Assembly (NCBI GenBank): GCA_026421105.1 | Contig: JAPKDI010000090.1 | Coordinates: 1-6,063 of the forward strand | Length of the DNA: 6,063 nucleotides | Origin: Alphaproteobacteria bacterium | GTDB taxonomy: Bacteria; Pseudomonadota; Alphaproteobacteria; SHVP01 | Reading direction: 5' to 3' | Part shown: positions 1 to 5,668 of the stretch, in pieces | Numbering within the stretch: the first letter of the stretch is position 1 | Layout: each line of letters opens with the position of its first letter | Program-made: the position numbers and the translations under genes | The notes under the pieces: model-generated | Database searches by the model: none | What the model saw: only the letters and a program-made list of their open reading frames with translations | What the model was told of the DNA's origin: nothing

Positions 1-39
1 GTCGTGACGTTGGCTCTCATGGCGATCTTCCTCCTCTAG
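1..39 (+). CDS. C-terminal tail of an upstream gene, possibly aa3-type cytochrome c oxidase subunit IV (5' partial)
   Basis: Reading frame 1 is open from the window edge to a TAG at 37-39 and encodes only 12 residues, VVTLALMAIFLL. These are entirely hydrophobic and look like the end of a C-terminal membrane helix. The frame cannot be classified from this alone. From general knowledge of alphaproteobacteria, small aa3-type cytochrome c oxidase subunit IV proteins end in a single hydrophobic helix of this kind and are often encoded just upstream of the transhydrogenase genes; that identification is inference. It could equally be a chance open frame, because 12 codons is very short. The stop lies 68 nt before the pntAA start. 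Confidence 0.35.
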   Translation, partial: VVTLALMAIFLL

Positions 40-107
40 GTGGTGGGTCTCAAGCGACGCGCGCTGCCGCGATTGCATCGTTTCCGCTTCAGACTACTGA
101 AAACTAC

Positions 108-1256
108 ATGAAAGCCCTTATCGTCAAGGAGCGGCGTCCCCACGAGAAACGGGTTGCTGCCACCCCGGAGACGACGAAAAAACTTTCAGCTCTTGGCATT
201 GCGGTCATCGTCGAATCCGGAGCTGGGACGGGCGCCAACATCCCTGATGATGCCTACCGCGAGGCAGGGGCCGAGATTGTCTCCGACATCTCTGCCGTCC
301 AAGACGCAGATCTTTTGCTCACGGTGCAACGGCCAGGCGGCGACGACGGGGCTGACCCGATCAAATGTCTCAAGAAGGGCGGTCTCCTCGTCGGCATGTT
401 GGCGCCCACCGCTGAGCCCGAGCGCGTCAATGGGTATGCCGACCACGGTGTCGTCGCCTTTTCGCTTGAGTACTTGCCGCGGATCACACGCGCCCAGAGC
501 ATGGATGTGCTCTCCTCCCAATCAAATCTGTCCGGTTACAAAGCAGTCCTGGATGCGGCGAGCGTCTACGGCCGCGCCATGCCCATGATGATGACGGCTG
601 CCGGAACGGTCGCACCGGCGAAGGTTTTCGTCATGGGCGCGGGCGTTGCGGGGCTCCAGGCAATTGCCACGGCCCGTCGCCTAGGTGCCATCGTGTCGGC
701 GACGGACGTTCGCCCGGTCGCGAAAGAGCAAGTTGAATCGCTCGGGGCGAAGTTCGTCATGGTCGAGTCGACGGAGCAGGAAAGCGCCGAGACCGAGGGC
801 GGCTACGCCCGCGAGATGAGTGCCGAATATCAAGAAAAACAGCGAGAACTGGTGCGCGCAACGCTGGAAAAATCTGATATCGCGATCTGTACCGCGTTGA
901 TCCCAGGGCGCCCAGCACCGACCCTCATCAAGGCAGAAACAGTGCGCCGTATGAAGCCCGGGGCGGTCATTGTTGACCTGGCGGTTGAGCAAGGGGGCAA
1001 TTGCGAATTGTCTGTTTTGGGCGAAGTCGCGGATGTCGACGGCGTCAAAATTGTCGGTTACGCGAATGTACCCAGCCGTCTTGCTACTGATGCGTCAGCC
1101 CTTTACGCCAAGAACCTCCTGAATTTTGTGACGCCCCTGGTCGACGCAGAAACCAAAGCGTTCAAGATCGATTGGGAGGACGAGATCATCACAGCTACGG
1201 CCCTCACCCGTGACGGCCAGGTGGTTCATTCCTCGTTGAGAACGGAGCGTTCTTGA
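108..1256 (+). CDS. pntAA: NAD(P) transhydrogenase subunit alpha part 1 (domain I, NAD(H)-binding)
   Basis: This is the soluble NAD(H)-binding domain I of the proton-translocating transhydrogenase, which uses the proton gradient to drive hydride transfer from NADH to NADP+. It is 382 aa, the usual size for the split form, and ends before any membrane segment. Its alanine dehydrogenase/PNT N-terminal lobe opens with KERRPHEKRVAATP (7-20). The conserved loop at 124-145 carries the R125/Q130/D133 trio, spaced like the Arg-Gln-Asp set of the Rhodospirillum rubrum enzyme. The Rossmann glycine motif GAGVAGLQAI (177-186) is followed by acidic D200 at the end of the second strand, as expected for NAD rather than NADP. 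The ATG at 108 has no clear Shine-Dalgarno, but it gives the normal family N-terminus. The stop TGA (1254-1256) overlaps the next ATG by one base, so pntAB is probably translationally coupled. Confidence 0.97.
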   Translation: MKALIVKERRPHEKRVAATPETTKKLSALGIAVIVESGAGTGANIPDDAYREAGAEIVSDISAVQDADLLLTVQRPGGDDGADPIKCLKKGGLLVGMLAPTAEPERVNGYADHGVVAFSLEYLPRITRAQSMDVLSSQSNLSGYKAVLDAASVYGRAMPMMMTAAGTVAPAKVFVMGAGVAGLQAIATARRLGAIVSATDVRPVAKEQVESLGAKFVMVESTEQESAETEGGYAREMSAEYQEKQRELVRATLEKSDIAICTALIPGRPAPTLIKAETVRRMKPGAVIVDLAVEQGGNCELSVLGEVADVDGVKIVGYANVPSRLATDASALYAKNLLNFVTPLVDAETKAFKIDWEDEIITATALTRDGQVVHSSLRTERS

Positions 1257-1555
1257 TGGAAGCAGCGGCCGTCATCGACCCTTTCGTTTTCCGTTTGGCG
1301 ATCTTCGTGCTCGCCATCTTTGTGGGTTACTACGTCGTCTGGAGCGTCACCCCGGCACTGCACACGCCGCTCATGTCGGTCACCAACGCAATCTCAAGTG
1401 TCATCATTGTTGGTGCGCTGATCGCTGCGGGTCCGGAAGAAATCAGTATCGCCAAAATCTTCGGGTTCGCGGCAATCATCCTCGCGGCGATCAACATATT
1501 TGGTGGCTTTGTTGTCACGCAGCGCATGCTGCAAATGTTCAGAAAGAAGAAATAG
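1256..1555 (+). CDS. pntAB: NAD(P) transhydrogenase subunit alpha part 2 (membrane domain II, first part)
   Basis: This 99-aa inner-membrane protein corresponds to the membrane-spanning end of the single-chain alpha subunit of E. coli PntA. Three hydrophobic segments are visible: about residues 10-30 (ending GYYVVWSV), 42-58 (ISSVIIVGALIAAGP region) and 63-88 (FGFAAIILAAINIFGGFVV region). A basic cytoplasmic tail, MFRKKK, closes the protein. The ATG at 1256 is preferred because GGAG at 1244-1247 sits 8 nt upstream and the start overlaps the pntAA stop in TGATG. An in-frame TTG at 1253 would add one residue but is too close to that site. Together with PntB it forms the proton channel. It is separated from the pntB GTG by a single base. 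Confidence 0.95.
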   Translation: MEAAAVIDPFVFRLAIFVLAIFVGYYVVWSVTPALHTPLMSVTNAISSVIIVGALIAAGPEEISIAKIFGFAAIILAAINIFGGFVVTQRMLQMFRKKK

Positions 1556-1556
1556 C

Positions 1557-2945
1557 GTGGCCGCTAACCTTTCCGCGGTCGCCTACCTGATCTCAGGCGT
1601 GCTGTTCATCATGGCGCTGCGCGGGCTTTCGTCGCCCGTAACAGCCCGGCGCGGCAACTATTTCGGCATTGCCGGCATGTTGATCGCCATCGTGACCACG
1701 ATGCTCAACCCGCATGTCCTAGGTTTTGACCTCATCATCCTCGGACTGGGGATTGGAGCCGTGATCGGTACGATCATTGCCCTGCGCATCCAAATGACGG
1801 CGATGCCACAACTGGTCGCGGCCTTCCACAGCTTGGTCGGGCTCGCCGCCGTGCTAGTGGCCTCTGCTGCGCTGTACGCGCCTGAATCGTACGGTATCGG
1901 GATCACCGGTCAGATCAAGACGGCCAGCCTCATCGAAATGTCAATCGGCGCGGTCGTCGGCGCCATCACTTTCTCCGGCTCACTTGTTGCCTTCGCGAAG
2001 CTCCAGGGCCTCGTGACGGGCGATCCGCTGGTTTTTTCGGGCCAGCACTGGCTTAACCTGCTGATCGGTATCGTGATCGTCGCGATCGGCGCGGTCTTCG
2101 TGCTGCATGAATCCATCCCGCTTTTTTGGCTCCTTGTTGGGCTTTCCTTCGTGATCGGGTTCTTGATCATTCTGCCGATCGGGGGCGCAGACATGCCCGT
2201 GGTGGTGTCGATGCTGAACTCTTACTCAGGTTGGGCTGCCGCCGGGATTGGCTTTACTCTCGAAAACAACGCCTTGATCATTACTGGCGCGCTGGTTGGT
2301 TCGTCCGGCGCCATCCTCAGCTACATCATGTGCCGGGCGATGAACCGTTCCTTCATCAGCGTCATTCTTGGTGGATTCGGAGGAGAGGCTGCTAGCGCGG
2401 CTACAGGCGGTCGTAGTGACCAGTCCGTCCGCGCGGGGAGCGCGGATGATGCCGCGTTCATCCTGAAAAACGCGGGCTCAGTGATTATTGTGCCGGGTTA
2501 CGGCCTTGCTGTCGCTCAAGCCCAGCATGTCGTGCGTGAAATGGCGGACAAGCTCAAAGAAGAGGGCGTAAAGGTCCGTTTCGCCGTCCACCCCGTCGCG
2601 GGCCGGATGCCAGGGCATATGAACGTCCTGCTGGCCGAAGCCAACTTGCCCTACGACGACGTTTTTGAACTCGACGAAATCAACAGCGATTTTTCGACTA
2701 CCGATGTGGCTTTTGTGATTGGCGCGAATGACGTTACCAATCCTGCGGCCAAGACGGATCCGCAAAGCCCGATCTACGGGATGCCAATTCTCGACGTCGA
2801 GAATTCCAGTACCGTCTTGTTTGTTAAACGGTCGTTATCCCCGGGCTATGCCGGGGTCGATAACGAAGTCTTCTATCGCGACAACACGATGATGTTGTTC
2901 GGCGACGCCAAAGAGATGGTGGAAGGCGTTCTTCGCGCCCTTTAG
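1557..2945 (+). CDS. pntB: NAD(P) transhydrogenase subunit beta (membrane domain II and NADP(H)-binding domain III)
   Basis: PntB carries most of the proton channel and the NADP(H)-binding domain III. The GTG at 1557, one base after the pntAB stop, is chosen as the start. It gives 462 aa, the length of E. coli PntB, and the expected start AANLSAVAYLISG; an upstream in-frame ATG at 1500 would read through pntAB. Residues 1-260 contain multiple hydrophobic helices with HSLVGLAAV (H91), GGADMPVVVSMLNSYSG (D212, N221) and GWAAAGIGF. H91 falls at the number of the proton-pathway histidine in E. coli. Domain III follows: GYGLAVAQAQH (314-324), GRMPGHMNVLLAEA (349-362, with R350), GANDVTNPAA (389-398, with D392) and KRSLSPGYAGVDNE (424-437), the NADP-binding loops. 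No residue expected of the family appears to be missing. The gene is last in the operon and runs into a terminator hairpin 8 nt after its TAG. The ribosome site upstream is weak (AGAAGA), which suggests dependence on coupling to pntAB. Confidence 0.97.
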   Translation: MAANLSAVAYLISGVLFIMALRGLSSPVTARRGNYFGIAGMLIAIVTTMLNPHVLGFDLIILGLGIGAVIGTIIALRIQMTAMPQLVAAFHSLVGLAAVLVASAALYAPESYGIGITGQIKTASLIEMSIGAVVGAITFSGSLVAFAKLQGLVTGDPLVFSGQHWLNLLIGIVIVAIGAVFVLHESIPLFWLLVGLSFVIGFLIILPIGGADMPVVVSMLNSYSGWAAAGIGFTLENNALIITGALVGSSGAILSYIMCRAMNRSFISVILGGFGGEAASAATGGRSDQSVRAGSADDAAFILKNAGSVIIVPGYGLAVAQAQHVVREMADKLKEEGVKVRFAVHPVAGRMPGHMNVLLAEANLPYDDVFELDEINSDFSTTDVAFVIGANDVTNPAAKTDPQSPIYGMPILDVENSSTVLFVKRSLSPGYAGVDNEVFYRDNTMMLFGDAKEMVEGVLRAL

Positions 2946-2949
2946 GCGC

Positions 2950-2974
2950 AAAAAAAGCCGCCAACGGCGGCTTT
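2950..2974. terminator. Shared rho-independent terminator between convergent pntB and rpsU
   Basis: GCCGCC (2957-2962) and GGCGGC (2966-2971) form a hairpin with a 3-nt loop. It is extended by AAA/TTT (2954-2956 with 2972-2974) to 9 perfect base pairs. Seven As at 2950-2956 precede it on the + strand, so a transcript from rpsU ends in U7 after the stem, a textbook terminator. Read from pntB the stem is followed by only UUU and then CCC, so termination in that direction is expected to be weaker. It begins within 10 nt of the pntB stop and about 30 nt past the rpsU stop. Confidence 0.85.
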
Positions 2975-3002
2975 CCCAGCACAGAGAAATTAGGGGGCGA
3001 CG

Positions 3003-3203
3003 CTAGACTTCGCGTTGCGCCCGTTTGCGCGCCAACTTGCGCGCGCGGCGCACGGCCTCTGCCTTTTCACGGGCACGCTTTTCCGACGGCTTTTCGTAGA
3101 AGTTCCGGAGTTTCATCTCACGAAAGATACCCTCGCGCTGCATTTTCTTCTTCAGGGCGCGGAGCGCTTGATCAACGTTGTTATCGCGGACGTGAACTTG
3201 CAA
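3003..3203 (-). CDS. rpsU: 30S ribosomal protein bS21
   Basis: bS21 is a small basic protein of the 30S subunit that sits near the 3' end of 16S rRNA, by the anti-Shine-Dalgarno region, and takes part in initiation. The 66-aa product has the family core [18 protein letters not shown], then [20 protein letters not shown] and a C-terminal tail very rich in Arg, Lys and Ala, as in alphaproteobacterial S21. The start must be TTG (3203-3201). Its residues MQVHVRDNN match the family N-terminus, no nearby ATG exists in frame, and a good Shine-Dalgarno AGGAGA (3214-3209) lies 5 nt upstream. The gene is monocistronic in this window, divergent from def, and ends at a strong terminator shared with pntB. 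Confidence 0.96.
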   Translation of the reverse strand: MQVHVRDNNVDQALRALKKKMQREGIFREMKLRNFYEKPSEKRAREKAEAVRRARKLARKRAQREV

Positions 3204-3208
3204 AGGGA

Positions 3209-3214
3209 TCTCCT
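3209..3214 (-). promoter_or_regulatory. Shine-Dalgarno that fixes the TTG start of rpsU
   Basis: On the minus strand AGGAGA ends 5 nt before TTG at 3203. It is a close match to the 16S rRNA 3' end and is the main reason to accept a TTG start for this ribosomal protein gene. Confidence 0.75.
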
Positions 3215-3274
3215 AGAAATCTTGTCGACTTCGCGCCCGAACTTGGTGCCGAGAACGTACGAGGCGCGGTGGAT

Positions 3275-3304
3275 ACCATATGGAATTGGGGATGTACACC
3301 CCAA
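3275..3304 (-). promoter_or_regulatory. Possible rpsU promoter (weak sigma-70-like match)
   Basis: On the minus strand TTGGGG (3304-3299) is followed after 18 nt by TATGGT (3280-3275), which match three and four of six consensus bases respectively. The location, about 60 nt before the rpsU Shine-Dalgarno, is reasonable. However, the match is weak and other hexamers in this spacer are nearly as good. The -35 hexamer coincides with one arm of the inverted repeat at 3286-3304. Confidence 0.25.
3286..3304. repeat. Hyphenated inverted repeat in the rpsU-def spacer
   Basis: TTGGGG (3286-3291) and CCCCAA (3299-3304) are perfect 6-nt arms around the 7-nt centre ATGTACA, which itself contains the palindrome TGTACA. 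The size and near symmetry would suit a dimeric regulator's operator, or a small hairpin in a leader transcript. It overlaps the weak predicted rpsU promoter. No known operator consensus is recognised. Confidence 0.45.
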
Positions 3305-3322
3305 CACCCCGTCTAGCGAGTG

Positions 3323-3348
3323 AAAATGGCCTGCTTTTAAGCCGTTTT
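3323..3348. other. Stem-loop followed by a T-run in the rpsU-def spacer
   Basis: AAAATGGC (3323-3330) pairs with GCCGTTTT (3341-3348) through 8 pairs including one G-T wobble, around a 10-nt loop. TTTTT (3345-3349) forms the 3' arm and its end. It is terminator-like on the + strand, but no + strand gene lies between pntB and here for it to terminate. It may be part of the def 5' leader or promoter region, or chance A/T-rich complementarity. Confidence 0.3.
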
Positions 3349-3389
3349 TGGGCCTTTACCGGGTGGTGCACGGTGGACCATGATACAGC

Positions 3390-3959
3390 ATGGCTATCTT
3401 AAAAATCGCCCAAATGGGGCATCCGGTGTTATTGCAGCGGGCTGCGGAGATCGCTGATCCGCTAGCCCCGGCCGTTCAAACACTGATCGGCGATATGTTC
3501 GAAACTATGGCCGATGCGGACGGTTTGGGCCTTGCCGCACCCCAGGTCCATGTCCCGCAACGATTGGTCATATTCCATGCCCCGACTGATGACGGTGAAA
3601 GTGACGGACCACGCGTCCTGATCAATCCGGTAATTACGCCCCTTTCGGAGGACATGCAGCTTGGGTGGGAGGGGTGCCTTTCCGTGCCAGGCCTCCGTGG
3701 CAAGGTGCCGCGGTATCAGATCATTCGCTACACCGGCGTGAATGCCCTGGGGGAGCCGGTAGACGTGACCGCTGAGGGGATGCATGCCCGGGTCGTCCAA
3801 CATGAATGTGACCACCTCGATGGCCGGCTCTATCCCACTCAAATGATCGATCTCGCTGATCTCATTTTTGAATCGGAGTGGCGCCACCAAGTCGCCGCAG
3901 GCGAAGATCCCGACTTATATGTCTTAGGCAATGACGAGGAGGACGACGATCTTGACTGA
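3390..3959 (+). CDS. def: Peptide deformylase
   Basis: Peptide deformylase is a cytoplasmic metalloenzyme that removes the formyl group from the N-terminal methionine of nascent proteins. All three signature motifs are intact: GLGLAAPQ (45-52), EGCLSVP (94-100, metal ligand C96) and HECDH (138-142, metal ligands H138 and H142, catalytic E139), followed by LDG. The N-terminus MAILKIAQMGHPVL is typical, which supports the ATG at 3390 although the ribosome site (GGTGGA, about 12 nt upstream) is poor. At 189 aa it is slightly longer than the common 165-175 aa, because of a C-terminal extension ending in the acidic run NDEEDDDLD. It is not next to fmt, the usual partner of the housekeeping copy, so it may be a second deformylase; that is inference. 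Its last codons contain the ribosome site and start of the COQ9-family gene. Confidence 0.95.
   Translation: MAILKIAQMGHPVLLQRAAEIADPLAPAVQTLIGDMFETMADADGLGLAAPQVHVPQRLVIFHAPTDDGESDGPRVLINPVITPLSEDMQLGWEGCLSVPGLRGKVPRYQIIRYTGVNALGEPVDVTAEGMHARVVQHECDHLDGRLYPTQMIDLADLIFESEWRHQVAAGEDPDLYVLGNDEEDDDLD
3936..3942 (+). promoter_or_regulatory. Shine-Dalgarno inside the end of def that sets the COQ9-family start
   Basis: GAGGAGG is an almost perfect complement of the 16S rRNA 3' end and lies 9 nt before TTG at 3952. It lies within the acidic codons (Glu/Asp) of the deformylase tail, so the acidic tail sequence and the downstream ribosome site occupy the same DNA. Confidence 0.75.
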
Positions 3960-4596
3960 CGAGGCCGAAAAGGAAGCTCTGCTCAACGCGATTCTCAAGC
4001 ACGCGCCGTTCGATGGCTGGTCCGGCGCGGCATTCTCTGCCGGGATCAAAGACGCTCAAGTGAACGCTGATCGCGCCGCGATCTTGTTTCCGCGCGGCAT
4101 AGCGGATGTCGCGATCTATTTTGGGGAATCTGTTGCGGCCAAGCTCGAGGCGGACCTCGTCGGGTTGGCGGACCGTGAACCTTCCGTGCGTCGTCGGATA
4201 GCCACCGGCGTCCGCAGCCTCATCATGTTCTTCGCCGACCATCGAGAGGCGGTTCTGCGACTGCCACCGCCTCACAAGCCGGCAGCCAGCCTCTACCGAA
4301 TTACTGACGTTATATGGCGCGCCGCTGGCGACCGGTCGACCGATTACAACTTCTATACAAAACGTGGTCTCCTCGCGGGCGTCGTGACCGCCACCTATCT
4401 CTACTGGCTCGATGACGAGTCTGAGGGCTTCGTCGAGACCTGGGCTTTCCTCGATCGCCGGATCGAAGACGTTCTGCGCATTCAGATGCTCCGTGGCCGT
4501 CTTGAAAAGGCTGGCCGACGGCTTGGCATGCCTTTCGATGCATGGCGAAAGTCGCCGCTCGGGCGGATTATTCGGGGGCAGGCAGGGGCGCGATAG
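3952..4596 (+). CDS. COQ9-family protein, ubiquinone biosynthesis accessory factor
   Basis: COQ9 proteins have a TetR-like fold that binds lipid and, in eukaryotes, present ubiquinone precursors to the hydroxylase COQ7. The alphaproteobacterial homologue is expected to act likewise at the inner membrane face. This 214-aa product has an N-terminal helical region (about 4-55, with APFDGWSGAAF at 18-28). Its COQ9 signature domain spans about 115-185: ITDVIWRAAGDRSTDYNFYTKR (117-138), LLAGVVTATYLYWLDD (140-155) and TWAFLDRRIEDVLRI (163-177). The C-terminus is rich in Arg and Lys. I place the start at TTG 3952, with GAGGAGG 9 nt upstream. An ATG at 3931 would add seven residues (MTRRTTI) but has no ribosome site and overlaps def further. 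The gene overlaps the end of def by 8 nt, implying coupled translation, and its 3' end overlaps purK on the other strand. Confidence 0.9.
   Translation: MTDEAEKEALLNAILKHAPFDGWSGAAFSAGIKDAQVNADRAAILFPRGIADVAIYFGESVAAKLEADLVGLADREPSVRRRIATGVRSLIMFFADHREAVLRLPPPHKPAASLYRITDVIWRAAGDRSTDYNFYTKRGLLAGVVTATYLYWLDDESEGFVETWAFLDRRIEDVLRIQMLRGRLEKAGRRLGMPFDAWRKSPLGRIIRGQAGAR
4568..4596. other. Tail-to-tail coding overlap of the COQ9-family gene and purK
   Basis: The + strand COQ9-family gene runs to TAG at 4594-4596, while purK on the minus strand runs to TAA at 4570-4568, so 29 bp encode the C-termini of both. The shared part covers the last nine residues of the COQ9 product (RIIRGQAGAR region) and of PurK (APLPAPE region). 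Neither end has a hairpin with a T-run nearby, so transcripts from the two sides probably run into each other. Confidence 0.85.
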
Positions 4597-5668
4597 GCGA
4601 CAGCGTCGTCACATGGCCCATCTTTCGGCCGGCACGCACGGCCGACTTGCCATACAAATGGAGCTTGGTGAGGGGATCGTCTAGGCGCGACCGCCAAGTG
4701 TCGGCCTCATCGCCGATTAGGTTCGCCATCACAACGTTGAAGGCACGGGCTGTACTGCCAAGGGGCAACCTGCAGATCGCCCGGATATGTTGTTCGAACT
4801 GGTCGGTAGCGCAGGCATCGATCGTCCAATGCCCAGAATTATGGACCCGCGGCGCAATTTCGTTGACGAGGACGGCGCCGTCTTTGGTGGCAAACATTTC
4901 AACCGCACCCACCCCAACGTAGTCCAATGAGGCGGCCAAACGATGCGCAATGTTGCGCGCTGTTTCCAAGGCGGCGCCTGCCAAATGAGACGGCACTCGG
5001 CTCTCCCGCAAAATGCCGTCGCGATGATGATTCTCGGGTACATCAAATGTGCTCAATGCGCCCGACTGACTACGGGCAAACAGCACGGACACTTCCATCT
5101 CGAAATCAACAATTCCTTCCAGGATGCAATCGACTGCCCCCAATGTCATCCAGGCCGAATCCAGTTCGCTGATGGAGCGAACGGTGCTCTGACCCTTGCC
5201 GTCATAGCCCATCCGCCGTGTCTTCAGGATGCCGGGAAGCCCAGTTGCCTCTGCAGCCGCAGCGAAATCGTCCGCCGACGAAACGACCGCAAAGGGTGCC
5301 GTGGGTATGCCGAGAGACTGACAGAGTTGCTTCTCTGCCAGGCGATCTTGGGTAACCTTCAGAGTCCCCGTCGAGGGGCTGACGCAGACGGACTGCTGGA
5401 CGAACTCCACTGTCTCGGCTGGAATGTTTTCAAACTCAAAGGTCACCACATTCACGGCGGCGGCGAATGAACCAAGTGCTACCTGATCGTCATAGCCAGC
5501 CACGGTGGTTTGCGAAGCGACCAGCGAGGCGGGCGAAGCGGGTTCCGGGCAGTAAATGTGCGTGCGATACCCGAGCTGCGCCGCCGCGAGACACAGCATT
5601 CGGCCGAGCTGCCCACCGCCAAGAATCCCGATTGTGGCGCCAGGTGCGATTGCCTCTAAGTGCGCCAC
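4568..5668 (-). CDS. purK: N5-carboxyaminoimidazole ribonucleotide synthase
   Basis: PurK is a cytoplasmic ATP-grasp enzyme that makes N5-CAIR from AIR, bicarbonate and ATP in de novo purine synthesis; PurE then rearranges N5-CAIR to CAIR. The 366-aa product is of normal length. It opens with the glycine-rich GILGGGQLGRM (14-24), then VTFEFENIP (75-83). The ATP-grasp section includes TRRMGYDGKGQ (150-160), the acidic EMEVSV (190-195) and NEIAPRVHNSGHWTI (269-283), which holds metal and substrate residues, followed by FEQHIRA (291-297). It closes with LHLYGK (336-341) and RKMGHVT (348-354), typical of PurK. The start is GTG at 5668-5666, directly after the purE TGA, with AGGA 5 nt upstream. 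The TAA at 4570-4568 lies inside the convergent COQ9-family gene, so the two coding ends overlap by 29 bp. No intrinsic terminator is visible there. Confidence 0.97.
   Translation of the reverse strand: MAHLEAIAPGATIGILGGGQLGRMLCLAAAQLGYRTHIYCPEPASPASLVASQTTVAGYDDQVALGSFAAAVNVVTFEFENIPAETVEFVQQSVCVSPSTGTLKVTQDRLAEKQLCQSLGIPTAPFAVVSSADDFAAAAEATGLPGILKTRRMGYDGKGQSTVRSISELDSAWMTLGAVDCILEGIVDFEMEVSVLFARSQSGALSTFDVPENHHRDGILRESRVPSHLAGAALETARNIAHRLAASLDYVGVGAVEMFATKDGAVLVNEIAPRVHNSGHWTIDACATDQFEQHIRAICRLPLGSTARAFNVVMANLIGDEADTWRSRLDDPLTKLHLYGKSAVRAGRKMGHVTTLSPIAPLPAPE

Noticed and set aside
40..107. Promoter for pntAA (TTGCAT at 73-78, TACTGA at 95-100)
   Set aside because: Only three bases match the -35 consensus, the spacer is 16 nt and the -10 is poor; the operon may be transcribed from further upstream.
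1500..1556. Extended pntB start at ATG 1500
   Set aside because: It would overlap pntAB by 56 nt and add 19 residues that do not resemble a PntB N-terminus; GTG 1557 gives exactly 462 aa, with key residues at the expected positions.
3015..3323. 102-codon + strand frame opposite rpsU running into the spacer
   Set aside because: Most of it is the antisense of the Arg/Lys-rich rpsU, no ribosome site precedes it, and the translation shows no family features.
3462..3890. 142-codon minus-strand frame opposite def
   Set aside because: Antisense shadow of the def metal-binding motifs, with no promoter, ribosome site or recognisable product.
4943..5470. 175-codon open frame on the + strand inside purK
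   Set aside because: It lies entirely antisense to a confidently identified purK with all motifs intact, its translation has no recognisable domain or coherent composition, and GC-rich coding DNA commonly leaves such shadows.
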